Numbered from the stretch's first letter, positions 1-5,999 are shown. The stretch: 13,543 nt of DNA from an uncultured Collinsella sp. (GCA_900751695.1 CAADSS010000071.1:1-13543); one strand, 5' to 3'. Notes: generated by a model from the letters alone, not told the origin. Numbers and translations: made by a program.

Positions 1-156
1 GGCGGCGTGCTGGGAGTTGCGAAACACATAGCTCGTGGTTTGATAGATAGGCACAGCACGGGAGTCGGATGCAGGATCGGCGCTCTCCTGGCCAACGTGC
101 AGCTGCAGGGTATCGAAACCAAAGGTGTGCTCGGGGTTGTTGATGAACTGGCTCAT
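1..156 (-). CDS. metY: O-acetylhomoserine sulfhydrylase (aminocarboxypropyltransferase), N-terminal part
   Basis: Only the first 52 codons lie in the window; the gene runs off the left edge. The enzyme is a PLP-dependent member of the Cys/Met metabolism family. It replaces the acetyl group of O-acetyl-L-homoserine with sulfide to give homocysteine (or with methanethiol to give methionine), and acts in the cytoplasm. The visible part reads FDTLQLHVGQ at residues 14-23 and SRAVPIYQTTSYVF at 32-45, the typical N-terminal signature of this family; MetB/MetC homologues usually differ in this stretch. The PLP lysine is outside the window. The ATG at 156 follows an AAGGAG at 163-168 with good spacing. 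A strong promoter, an operator-like palindrome and a short leader ORF lie upstream, and a LysR-type regulator gene diverges from it. The family call is secure; the choice of MetY over a close relative is likely. Confidence 0.85.
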   Translation of the reverse strand, partial: MSQFINNPEHTFGFDTLQLHVGQESADPASDSRAVPIYQTTSYVFRNSQHAA

Positions 157-209
157 GATGATCTCCTTGATCGAATATAAGTAATAAGAGTAAGAGAAGT
201 AAGTGCTGT

Positions 210-241
210 CTCCTGATCACGCCGACGGGCGCAAACAGGAG
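210..241 (-). promoter_or_regulatory. Hairpin in the metY leader, overlapping the leader ORF stop
   Basis: On the minus strand CTCCTG and CAGGAG enclose an inner CGCC-CGTC-GGCG stem. The 4-nt internal segments can pair further through one A-U and two G-U pairs. The stop codon of the 17-codon leader ORF (217-219) lies in the 3' arm, so a ribosome finishing the leader would occupy the hairpin. No T-run follows, so this is not a standard intrinsic terminator. A role in metY control is inferred from position only. Confidence 0.45.
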
Positions 242-270
242 CCCGGCATTCGTCTTGGTAAGCAATTCAT
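217..270 (-). CDS. Putative 17-residue leader peptide upstream of metY
   Basis: The minus strand reads MNCLPRRMPGSCLRPSA, then TGA. The ATG at 270 is preceded by a GGAGG with good spacing, a better ribosome site than most genes here have. The peptide has two Cys (residues 3 and 12) and two Met (1 and 8), unusual density for 17 residues and fitting for the leader of a sulfur-assimilation gene. The ORF sits about 60 nt inside the predicted metY transcript and ends about 60 nt before the metY start, with its stop inside a hairpin. Cysteine-containing leader peptides upstream of sulfur genes are known in actinobacteria, but this sequence does not match a family I recognise. Coding is plausible; attenuation or translational control is inference. 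Confidence 0.45.
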   Translation of the reverse strand: MNCLPRRMPGSCLRPSA

Positions 271-338
271 ATGCGGGCCTCCTTTCGCATCCCGGTTCCG
301 TGGTCGGCTTAATTACCTACCGCCTTTGTGTGTTTTGA

Positions 339-367
339 ATAGTACGAGCATTGTTTTGCTCGGTCAA
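339..367 (-). promoter_or_regulatory. metY promoter (sigma-70 type)
   Basis: On the minus strand TTGACC (362-367) and TACTAT (339-344) are separated by exactly 17 bp, close to the housekeeping consensus. Transcription would start near 332 and give a 5' leader of about 175 nt before the metY ATG, enough for the leader ORF and hairpin. It is the best-looking promoter in the left half of the window. Confidence 0.7.
345..362. promoter_or_regulatory. Operator-like perfect inverted repeat inside the metY promoter
   Basis: CGAGCA, six bases, then TGCTCG form a perfect 6+6 bp dyad that fills the spacer between -35 and -10 of the metY promoter. A protein bound here would block RNA polymerase, so repression is the simplest reading. 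The divergent LysR-type regulator is the obvious candidate, although LysR proteins often activate from sites further upstream. The binding protein is not proven by sequence. Confidence 0.55.
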
Positions 368-402
368 TCACTTAAAAGCGCTAACTTGTTATCGGTTTTT
401 TA

Positions 403-412
403 GATAGCTATC
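403..412. promoter_or_regulatory. 10-bp palindrome just upstream of the LysR gene
   Basis: GATAGCTATC is a perfect palindrome ending two bases before the AAAGGA ribosome site of the LysR-type gene. It could be a second site for autoregulation. At this length chance occurrence is possible, and it does not resemble the dyad at 345-362. I could not identify a convincing promoter for the LysR gene. Confidence 0.2.
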
Positions 413-428
413 GAAAGGATGGGCGCCG

Positions 429-1331
429 ATGACCCTCCAGCAACTTCGTTTTTTGATCGCCGTGGCAGAGTCCGGATCGATCAACGCCGCAGCCCAGCGC
501 CTTTATACGGCACAGTCCAACATCTCAAACGCTGTCAAAAGCCTGGAACAGGAGCTCCATCTGGAGATCTTTACGCGCTCCAGCCGCGGCGTCACGCTCA
601 CCAACGACGGCACCGAGCTATTGGGCTATGCGCGCCAGGTCGTAGAGCAGGCCGACATGCTCGAGGCACGCTACGAGGACGGCGGCACACCCCAGGCGCG
701 CCTTGCCGTCTCGGCCCAGCACTACGCTTTTTCGGTCGAGGCCTTTGTCAACGTCGTCGAGCGCTGCCGCGACAGTAAGTTTGAGTTCATCATGCGCGAG
801 ACCACCACCTCGCAGATCATCGACGACGTCCGCGCATTTCGCAGCGATATCGGCATTCTGTACCTGGATGACTTTAACGCCCGCGTTCTGCAGAAGGCCT
901 TCGCCGATGCCCGCGCAAGCTTCCATCCCCTCTTCGACGCGACGGTCCACGTCTTCGTTAGCGAACGCCACCCGCTCGCACGCCGCCCCCAGCTGTCCCT
1001 TGCCGACCTCACACCCTATACGCGCTACAGCTTTGAGCAGGGAACCTCAAACTCCTTCTATTACGCCGAGGAACCTTTTAGTTATATCCCCTGCGACCGC
1101 AACATACGAATCTCGGACCGTGGAACGCTCACTAACTTACTTATCACGTCGAACGGCTACACTCTGTCGACCGGTGTCCTCTCCAATGAAATGCAATGGG
1201 GTATGGCATCGATCCCCTTAGCAGACGCCCCAACGATGCACGTAGGCTATATCATGCACGACGAGCGCAAGCCCTCTCCCCTCTTGCAGCAATACCTCGA
1301 CGAGCTCAACCGCATCATCCATGCCAACTAA
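429..1331 (+). CDS. LysR-family transcriptional regulator
   Basis: A 300-residue protein, the usual length for a LysR-type regulator. Residues 1-60 form the winged helix-turn-helix, with the typical run LQQLRFLIAVAESGSINAAA and then SNISNAVKSLEQEL as recognition and linker segments, followed by FTRSSRGVTLTNDG at the wing. Residues from about 90 on form the periplasmic-binding-protein-like effector domain. The ATG at 429 follows AAAGGA at 414-419; an ATG at 419 opens a different, non-coding frame. The gene diverges from metY, the standard LysR arrangement, so control of metY and response to a sulfur metabolite such as O-acetylhomoserine or O-acetylserine are reasonable inferences. The ligand cannot be read from the sequence. 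No intrinsic terminator with a T-run follows; a short GC hairpin lies at 1367-1379. Confidence 0.9.
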   Translation: MTLQQLRFLIAVAESGSINAAAQRLYTAQSNISNAVKSLEQELHLEIFTRSSRGVTLTNDGTELLGYARQVVEQADMLEARYEDGGTPQARLAVSAQHYAFSVEAFVNVVERCRDSKFEFIMRETTTSQIIDDVRAFRSDIGILYLDDFNARVLQKAFADARASFHPLFDATVHVFVSERHPLARRPQLSLADLTPYTRYSFEQGTSNSFYYAEEPFSYIPCDRNIRISDRGTLTNLLITSNGYTLSTGVLSNEMQWGMASIPLADAPTMHVGYIMHDERKPSPLLQQYLDELNRIIHAN

Positions 1332-1386
1332 CTGTCGGAAGACGGGGTAGAAATCGTAGACAGCTAGCCCCCAGCGGGCATGGCGC

Positions 1387-1392
1387 TACAAT
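1387..1392 (+). promoter_or_regulatory. Possible -10 element upstream of rnhA
   Basis: TACAAT lies 38 bp before the rnhA GTG start, in the context GCTACAATGG. No good -35 box is found 16-18 bp upstream, where a short GCCC-N5-GGGC hairpin (1367-1379) sits instead. This is a weak call based on the -10 match and location. Confidence 0.3.
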
Positions 1393-1430
1393 GGTCACTC
1401 ACACGAAACGTACCCAACGAAAGGAACCAT

Positions 1431-1916
1431 GTGAAGGTCATCATCCATACCGACGGCTCGGCCCGATCGAATCCGGGACGCGGCGGCTACGGCGCCGTGC
1501 TCAAATACCCCAACCCCGCCGGCAAGACCTTCACCTCCGAGCTTTCGCGTGGCTACGCCAAGACCACCAACAACCGCATGGAGCTCATGGCGGTCATCGT
1601 GGCGCTCGAGGCACTCAACCGCCCCTGCGAGGTCGAGGTCCATTCCGATTCGCAGTACGTCGTTAACGCCTTCAACAAACACTGGATCGACGGCTGGAAA
1701 AAGCGCGGATGGAAAACCGCCAACAAGCAGCCCGTCAAGAACCGCGACCTGTGGGAGCGACTGCTTGCCGCAAAGAGCAAGCATAAGGTGGAGTTCATCT
1801 GGGTTAAGGGGCATGCCGGCCACGAGCTCAATGAGCGCTGCGACGAGCTCGCCACCACCGCGGCCGACGGAGCCAACCTCGATATCGACACCGGCTTTAA
1901 CGAGAGCGACCTGTAA
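1431..1916 (+). CDS. rnhA: Ribonuclease HI
   Basis: Cytoplasmic endonuclease that cuts the RNA strand of RNA-DNA hybrids (R-loops, primers). The 161-residue length is normal for RNase HI. All catalytic residues are visible: Asp8 in HTDGSARSNPGRGGYGAVL, Glu51 in NNRMEL, Asp73 in VHSDSQYV and Asp138 in NERCDELA, plus His128 in WVKGHAGH. The basic handle region is present (WKKRGWKTANKQPVKNRDLW, 89-108). The start chosen is the GTG at 1431, five bases after AAGGA (1421-1425). It begins the protein directly at the first beta strand (VKVIIHTDGS). An upstream in-frame ATG at 1380 lacks a ribosome site, and the ATG overlapping at 1429 reads straight into TGA. The neighbours are not functionally related. 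Confidence 0.93.
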   Translation: MKVIIHTDGSARSNPGRGGYGAVLKYPNPAGKTFTSELSRGYAKTTNNRMELMAVIVALEALNRPCEVEVHSDSQYVVNAFNKHWIDGWKKRGWKTANKQPVKNRDLWERLLAAKSKHKVEFIWVKGHAGHELNERCDELATTAADGANLDIDTGFNESDL

Positions 1917-1989
1917 CGGCGTTTTCGCACGCTTTTATGTCCTCCCGCGCTACACTCGTCCTGTAGGCCAAACAACGCAAGGGGAACAC

Positions 1990-3096
1990 ATGCTGCGCAT
2001 CGCAACCATCGGCACATCCATGATCACCGACGACTTTATCCAAGTCGTCAATGCCAACGACCAGGCTACATTCGTAGGCACGCTCTCGCGCGATGCAAAT
2101 CGCGGCGCCGCCTTCACCGCTAAGCACGGCGGCGAGCGTAACTTCACCGCGCTTGACGAGCTTGCGTCCGCCGACGACGTCGATGCCGTCTACATCGGCA
2201 GCCCCAACGCACTCCATCACGAGCAGGCGCTCGCCTGCATCGCCGGCGGTAAGCACGTTATCGTCGAAAAGCCCTTCTGCGCCACCGAGGCGCAAGCGCT
2301 CGAGGTCTTCCGCGCTGCCGAGGCAGCAGATGTCGTGGCCCTCGAGGCCATGCGCCCCCTCCACGATCCCGCCTTTCACGCCATCGAGGACGTCCTGGGC
2401 GAGATCGCCCCCATCCGCCGCGCCTCATTGCGCTTTGGCAAATATTCCTCGCGCTACAACGAGATCCTCGCGGGACGCGCCACCAATATCTTCGATTGCA
2501 ATATGGCCTCGGGCTCCCTCATGGATATTGGCGTCTACACCGTCGAGCCCATGGTCGAGATTTTCGGCATGCCCTCCGGTCTCACTAGCATGACCACGCT
2601 GCTCGACCCCTCAACGCAAGAGCTCACCCATGGCCCCATCGACGGTTGCGGCTCCATTCTCGCCAGCTATGGCGGAGGGCGTATCTCCGTCGAACTTGCG
2701 CATTCAAAGATCACCAACGACCTGCTGCCCTCGCAAATCGAAGGTGAGCGCGGCACCATCCAAATTGACCATCTGTCCACGCCCCGCAACGTACGTATCG
2801 ACTATCGCGGCGACGTCGTGCGCGGATCGGCGACCGAGGCGCCGCGCGAGCAAGGCGGCAACGGCCGCGCGCTCGACCTTCCCAAGTCAAGCAACACCAT
2901 GGAATACGAGCTTGCCGACTTTATCACCGCCATCGGCGGCATCGATAACGTTAAGGAAGAGATTTGGGAGACCCCGGCGGGACGCCACGAGCTTGGCCAC
3001 TACCGCGATGTCACGCTCGTCTCACTGCGCATCATGGATGCCGTGCGCCAGCAGGCCGGCATTACCTTCCCGGCCGACGCAGGCAAGCAGGCATAG
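1990..3096 (+). CDS. Gfo/Idh/MocA family NAD(P)-dependent oxidoreductase
   Basis: A 368-residue protein beginning with a Rossmann fold (LRIATIGTSMITDDF, residues 2-16, lacking a full GxGxxG but like many family members). Next come YIGSPNALHH and GKHVIVEKPFCAT, where Glu93-Lys94-Pro95 is the family's EKP motif; the Lys is a catalytic/cofactor residue. The second half is the alpha/beta substrate domain (SLMDIGVYTVEPMVEIFG, then the C-terminal sheet). Enzymes of this family oxidise or reduce sugars, inositols and related polyols; this sequence does not reveal the substrate. The ATG at 1990 follows AAGGGGA. The same frame is open far upstream, but there it is only a shadow of rnhA. The gene ends two bases before the acylphosphatase start, so the two are probably co-transcribed and coupled. 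A TACACT at 1951-1956 may be a -10 box. Confidence 0.88.
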   Translation: MLRIATIGTSMITDDFIQVVNANDQATFVGTLSRDANRGAAFTAKHGGERNFTALDELASADDVDAVYIGSPNALHHEQALACIAGGKHVIVEKPFCATEAQALEVFRAAEAADVVALEAMRPLHDPAFHAIEDVLGEIAPIRRASLRFGKYSSRYNEILAGRATNIFDCNMASGSLMDIGVYTVEPMVEIFGMPSGLTSMTTLLDPSTQELTHGPIDGCGSILASYGGGRISVELAHSKITNDLLPSQIEGERGTIQIDHLSTPRNVRIDYRGDVVRGSATEAPREQGGNGRALDLPKSSNTMEYELADFITAIGGIDNVKEEIWETPAGRHELGHYRDVTLVSLRIMDAVRQQAGITFPADAGKQA

Positions 3097-3098
3097 CA

Positions 3099-3509
3099 AT
3101 GGGCCTCTTCGATACGTTCTTCTCCAGCGTCACCGGCGGCAGTCGAGAACCTCAAAAACCATCAAACGTCGAGCTCGAGCTGCGCCGTAGGCTTACCGTG
3201 CTCGCAAGCGACGAGGCCACTCAAGACACTCCCCTGCGCTATTTCTTGCGCTGGGCGGGGCAAGTCCAAGGCGTTGGTTTTCGCTTTACCAACACCAACC
3301 TCGCGCAGGCACGCGCACTCACCGGCTGGGTGCGTAACATGGAAGACGGCTCAGTCGAGATGGAGATACAAGGAGCTCCGGCAGACATCCTATCTCATCT
3401 CGAGGCGCTTCATGCCTCCTACGAGCGCATGGGAACGCGTTTTCGCCTCGTAGATGCCCAGGCCCGAGCCCCACTTGCCAATGAAGACGGTTTCAGTCCT
3501 CATTATTAG
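3099..3509 (+). CDS. acyP: Acylphosphatase with N-terminal extension
   Basis: A 136-residue protein. Residues 46-136 are an acylphosphatase domain, which hydrolyses carboxyl-phosphate bonds such as in acetyl phosphate or 1,3-bisphosphoglycerate. The signature GQVQGVGFR ends in the catalytic Arg62, and LTGWVRNMEDGSVEMEIQG holds the catalytic Asn80. The 18-residue Arg-Asn spacing is canonical. The first 45 or so residues (MGLFDTFFSSVTGG then an Arg/Glu-rich stretch) are additional; free-standing acylphosphatases usually have about 90 residues. The ATG at 3099 lies two bases after the stop of the oxidoreductase gene with only a weak ribosome site, which implies translational coupling. Starting later would need a non-ATG codon without a visible ribosome site, so the extension is probably real. 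Confidence 0.87.
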   Translation: MGLFDTFFSSVTGGSREPQKPSNVELELRRRLTVLASDEATQDTPLRYFLRWAGQVQGVGFRFTNTNLAQARALTGWVRNMEDGSVEMEIQGAPADILSHLEALHASYERMGTRFRLVDAQARAPLANEDGFSPHY

Positions 3510-3519
3510 TATTGTGTGC

Positions 3520-3537
3520 TAAATACGGTATCATTTA
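3520..3537. promoter_or_regulatory. Possible operator upstream of the Fur/PerR-type gene
   Basis: TAAAT and ATTTA arms separated by 8 bp form an AT-rich dyad about 35 bp before the perR ATG, in the only AT-rich patch nearby. Fur-family regulators commonly repress themselves from AT-rich dyads, but this is not a good match to the PerR-box consensus, and no clear -35/-10 pair was found. Low confidence. Confidence 0.25.
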
Positions 3538-3570
3538 CCTACGACCGTTAATAGAAAAGAGGCGAGGCGC

Positions 3571-3951
3571 ATGGCGGTGCAAAGAAGGAATACCAGGCAG
3601 CGAAAACTGGTTCTTGACGCCGTGCGCCAAAGCTATAATCATCCCACCGCCGACGAAATCTACAACGCCGTGCGCGAACAGGATGACAAGATCAGCCGCG
3701 GCACGGTCTACCGCAACCTCAATCTCTTGGCAGATGCCGGAGAAATCCTCTCGATCAAGACGCCGGGCGGGAGTCGCTTCGATCGCACCATCGAGCCGCA
3801 CGCACATATCATCTGCACCTCGTGCAGCCGCGTCATCGACGTACCGCCCCCCTTCGATGCCCAGCTCGACGCCAAAGCGTCCGAGCAAATCGGCTGGCAC
3901 GTCACGTCGCACTACACCATCTTCGAGGGTCTCTGCCCCGACTGCCGGTAG
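3571..3951 (+). CDS. perR: PerR-type Fur family peroxide/metal-responsive repressor
   Basis: A 126-residue DNA-binding repressor of the Fur family. The N-terminal winged helix covers residues 1-75 (NHPTADEIYNAVRE, then SRGTVYRNLNLLADAGEI). The regulatory metal site matches PerR: His24, Asp71, His77, His79 and Asp90. The Asp in RVIDV (residue 90), where Fur has Glu, favours PerR over Fur. The structural zinc site is CTSC (82, 85) and CPDC (122, 125). In PerR, iron-catalysed oxidation of the metal-binding His residues releases DNA and derepresses peroxide defence genes; that is family knowledge. The ATG at 3571 follows GAGGCGAGGCGC. The gene stands alone, convergent with the HAD phosphatase gene, with a shared terminator between. 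The specific PerR call rests on the Asp residues and could be wrong for a distant paralogue. Confidence 0.85.
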   Translation: MAVQRRNTRQRKLVLDAVRQSYNHPTADEIYNAVREQDDKISRGTVYRNLNLLADAGEILSIKTPGGSRFDRTIEPHAHIICTSCSRVIDVPPPFDAQLDAKASEQIGWHVTSHYTIFEGLCPDCR

Positions 3952-3970
3952 ATGTTTGGAACATGCCTTA

Positions 3971-4009
3971 AAATCCACCTTTCCGCACTTTGCAGCAAAA
4001 GGTAGATTT
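3971..4009. terminator. Terminator between convergent perR and HAD genes
   Basis: AAATCCACCTTT and AAAGGTAGATTT form a 12-bp stem with a 15-nt loop. The single imperfect position is a G-U pair in the minus-strand RNA but a C-A mismatch in the plus-strand RNA, so the hairpin is best for the minus-strand HAD transcript, where TTTTAAGG follows. It may serve both genes. A second dyad at 4011-4031 (TAGACAT, 7-nt loop, ATGTCTA) overlaps the HAD stop codon. Confidence 0.6.
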
Positions 4010-4028
4010 CTAGACATGTCCCAAATGT

Positions 4029-4826
4029 CTACTCAGCAAGTAGACGACGCAGTTCTTCTTCGACCGTGCACACGTAGCGGACGCGGTCGTTGATGCCACG
4101 CATAGAGGGGTTGCAGCTCTCCATCAGATAGGGATGGCCCACGACGTTGAGCATGTCGCGATCGTTCTCATTGTCGCCAAACGCCATCATCTCATCGGGC
4201 GAAACCCCCAGGGCACGACCGTAATCGGCAAGCGCGGAGCCCTTGCCCGAACCGAAACCGATAAAGTCCGTCCATTCGGTTCCCGACGTCATAACGTCAA
4301 CACGGTCGCTAAAGAGGCGCTCGAAATACTCCAGGGCCGCCGGCTGATTCACCTCGGGCGTCTGGAAGGCAATCTTAATGACGTCCTCTTCGATATCCTC
4401 GGGGCGGTCGACCACCGCCACATCGCAGTGGACCTCATAGCGCAAATGGTCGACGAACGCATCGTTGCCGCTCATGGTGTAGAGGTGTCCCTCACATGAA
4501 AGGGTCACGTCGGCATGGGGATACGCAACCACGGCATTCGCGATATCCATAGCAAGGCTACGCTCCATGGAACGCTTGACAGCGGCACGCCCCCCGCTCA
4601 TCACCAGGGCTCCGTTTTCGCATACATAGGCGAGCTCATCGGCCACCGGGGCAAACAGGTAGCGCAAGCTCGCATATTGACGGCCGCTCGCCGGCATAAA
4701 CACAATACCGCGACGATGCAGTTCATCGATGAGTTCAAAGGCCTCGGAACGCGGCTCGCGCTCCCCCGGATGCAGCAACGTGCCGTCCAAATCGCATGCA
4801 ATCAGCTTGATTCCTTCAAGACCCAT
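4029..4826 (-). CDS. Cof-type HAD-IIB family phosphatase
   Basis: A 265-residue cytoplasmic phosphatase of the haloacid dehalogenase superfamily, Cof/YidA type. Members dephosphorylate sugar phosphates, flavin mononucleotide or PLP; the substrate here is unknown. Motif I is CDLDGTLL (nucleophile Asp12, acid/base Asp14), motif II is PASGR (Ser47), motif III Lys195 lies in GSGKGSAL, and motif IV is FGDNENDRDM (Asp218, Asp222). The cap domain lies between motifs II and III (about residues 85-190). The start chosen is the ATG at 4826, preceded by GGGGGAAA. The same frame is open to an ATG at 4886, but that would translate through a 14-bp hairpin (4858-4896) and add residues that do not fit the fold. 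The gene is convergent with perR and downstream of the UreE-like gene. Confidence 0.9.
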   Translation of the reverse strand: MGLEGIKLIACDLDGTLLHPGEREPRSEAFELIDELHRRGIVFMPASGRQYASLRYLFAPVADELAYVCENGALVMSGGRAAVKRSMERSLAMDIANAVVAYPHADVTLSCEGHLYTMSGNDAFVDHLRYEVHCDVAVVDRPEDIEEDVIKIAFQTPEVNQPAALEYFERLFSDRVDVMTSGTEWTDFIGFGSGKGSALADYGRALGVSPDEMMAFGDNENDRDMLNVVGHPYLMESCNPSMRGINDRVRYVCTVEEELRRLLAE

Positions 4827-4857
4827 ATGCTTTCCCCCACAGCATCTCATCAACAGA

Positions 4858-4896
4858 AAGACGGACTTTGAATAGTTGCCTCTCAAAGTCCGTCTT
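4858..4896 (-). terminator. Strong hairpin between the UreE-like gene and the HAD gene
   Basis: AAGACGGACTTTGA and TCAAAGTCCGTCTT form a perfect 14-bp stem with an 11-nt loop. On the minus strand it lies 13 nt after the UreE-like stop codon and is followed by TCTGTTGATG, so it lacks a full T-run. It probably ends or protects the upstream slyD/ureE-like transcript. Because it is only 31 bp before the HAD start, it may also act as a leader structure for HAD; no separate HAD promoter is obvious downstream of it. Confidence 0.55.
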
Positions 4897-4909
4897 ACTT
4901 ATACGCACG

Positions 4910-5488
4910 TTAACCGCGCGCCTTCTTTACGATCGTAAAGTCTGGAGCCATACTCACAACGGCATCCGCCGCACTCGACGCAAAGCGCCGGTCCGAATCG
5001 AGTTCACGGGTAACCGTCGAGAGCCGAACGCCCTCGACGCCCCGGAGCATGCGGCCCAAAACAGGCTGCACCGGCGTATACATGCGCACGGTATGCTCGT
5101 CCGAATCGCCTCGAAAAAGCGGCGCATGCATATTGCCGATCTCCCAGCACGCATGCGCGAGCGCAATCGGGTCCATGCGGTCAACTTCGACCAAATAAAC
5201 CTCGGCGCTGCGCAGGCGCACGACAACCGCCACGGGCACCACGCCCGAACGGTCAATGGCGAGCACGTCGCCGTCGACAAAACGACCGCCGTCGGCAGTA
5301 TCCAGCCGAACATCGACCGTGCGCCCCAGCTCCGTCACGCCCACAAACGTGCATACATCAGCCTGGTCCCAATCGAGCAGTAGCTCGTCAACTTCAAAGA
5401 CGCCGCCCAGCTTCCGGCGAAGCAGAAGTTCATAGGACGGATCGTTAAGATTTCCCAAGCATGTCGTCGAAACCAAGCGCTCAGGCAT
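4910..5488 (-). CDS. UreE-like urease accessory (nickel chaperone family) protein
   Basis: A 192-residue protein resembling UreE, the nickel carrier that loads urease. Residues 55-102 match the UreE N-terminal domain (RTVDVRLDTADGGRFVDGDVLAID, then AEVYLVEV), and residues 107-125 match the C-terminal domain (ALAHACWEIGNMHAPLF). His121 corresponds to the conserved dimer-interface nickel ligand. The second His cluster that follows in classical UreE (HxH type) appears to be replaced by TPVQPVLGRM at 138-147, and there is no His-rich tail. No urease structural genes are in the window. The ATG at 5488 is three bases after the SlyD-like stop, with GAGGG inside the end of that gene, so the two form a coupled pair. 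Family membership is fairly clear from the motifs; urease maturation is not established. Confidence 0.72.
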   Translation of the reverse strand: MPERLVSTTCLGNLNDPSYELLLRRKLGGVFEVDELLLDWDQADVCTFVGVTELGRTVDVRLDTADGGRFVDGDVLAIDRSGVVPVAVVVRLRSAEVYLVEVDRMDPIALAHACWEIGNMHAPLFRGDSDEHTVRMYTPVQPVLGRMLRGVEGVRLSTVTRELDSDRRFASSAADAVVSMAPDFTIVKKARG

Positions 5489-5491
5489 GCT

Positions 5492-5920
5492 CTAACCCTC
5501 GACCTCGACGAGCTCGATATCAAAGTTGAGGTCCTTGCCGGCAAGCTCGTGGTTGGCATCGAGCGTCACGGCCTCGGGCGTTACGTCGATGACCACGGCG
5601 GGAACGGGCATACCGCTCGGCGTGGACAGGAAGAGCTTCATGCCCTTCTCGATCTGCTCGATGTTGGGAACCTGCTCGGCCGGGAAGGTAATAACCATCT
5701 CGGGATTGTGCTCGCCGTAGGCATCGGCAGCAGGAATGTGCACGGTCTTCTTCTCGCCCACCTGCATGTCGACAACAGCGGCGTCGAAGCCCTTGATCAT
5801 CTGACCGGCGCCGCAGGTGAACTCCAGCGGCTCGCCGCGATCGTAGGAGCTATCGAACTGCGTGCCGTCGTCGAGCGTGCCGCGATAATGGGTCTTGACC
5901 TTCTTGCCCTGGTTGGACAT
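5492..5920 (-). CDS. SlyD-like FKBP-type peptidyl-prolyl cis-trans isomerase
   Basis: A 142-residue FKBP isomerase/chaperone of the SlyD type, which speeds prolyl isomerisation during folding. Residues 1-68 and 120-142 form the FKBP half-domains (YRGTLDDGTQFDSSYDRGEP, GAGQMIKGFDAAV, ending LAGKDLNFDIELVEV). The insert-in-flap chaperone segment spans about 69-119 and begins after AYGEHNPE. E. coli SlyD also binds nickel through a His/Cys-rich C-terminal tail and helps hydrogenase maturation; this protein ends at the FKBP fold and has no such tail. The ATG at 5920 follows GGAGG (5926-5930), well spaced. It is the first gene of a two-gene unit with the UreE-like gene and diverges from the dipeptidase gene. 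Confidence 0.9.
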   Translation of the reverse strand: MSNQGKKVKTHYRGTLDDGTQFDSSYDRGEPLEFTCGAGQMIKGFDAAVVDMQVGEKKTVHIPAADAYGEHNPEMVITFPAEQVPNIEQIEKGMKLFLSTPSGMPVPAVVIDVTPEAVTLDANHELAGKDLNFDIELVEVEG

Positions 5921-5978
5921 GGTAACCTCCGTGATAAGGGCGGCGCACAACGCGGGCCGCCGTGAACATATGGCGCTA

Positions 5979-5999
5979 ACTATACCCTAGTCATACAAT
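5979..5999. promoter_or_regulatory. Divergent -10-like elements between slyD-like and dipeptidase genes
   Basis: In this 120-bp divergent gap, TATAGT on the minus strand (5979-5984) and TACAAT on the plus strand (5994-5999) are good -10 matches for the isomerase and dipeptidase genes respectively. Neither has a convincing -35 box at 16-18 bp. The placement fits the gene starts; the assignment is tentative. Confidence 0.35.

Noticed and set aside
157..338. SAM riboswitch in the metY leader
   Set aside because: I looked for SAM-I/SAM-II-like conserved cores and a T-run terminator and saw none; the visible elements are the short ORF and one hairpin.
203..403. 66-codon plus-strand frame in the metY-lysR gap
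   Set aside because: It starts with GTG without a ribosome site and runs through the metY promoter and dyad; the peptide has no features.
1549..1989. Upstream extension of the oxidoreductase frame
   Set aside because: These 147 codons are an out-of-frame shadow of rnhA. The real Rossmann start and a ribosome site are at 1990.
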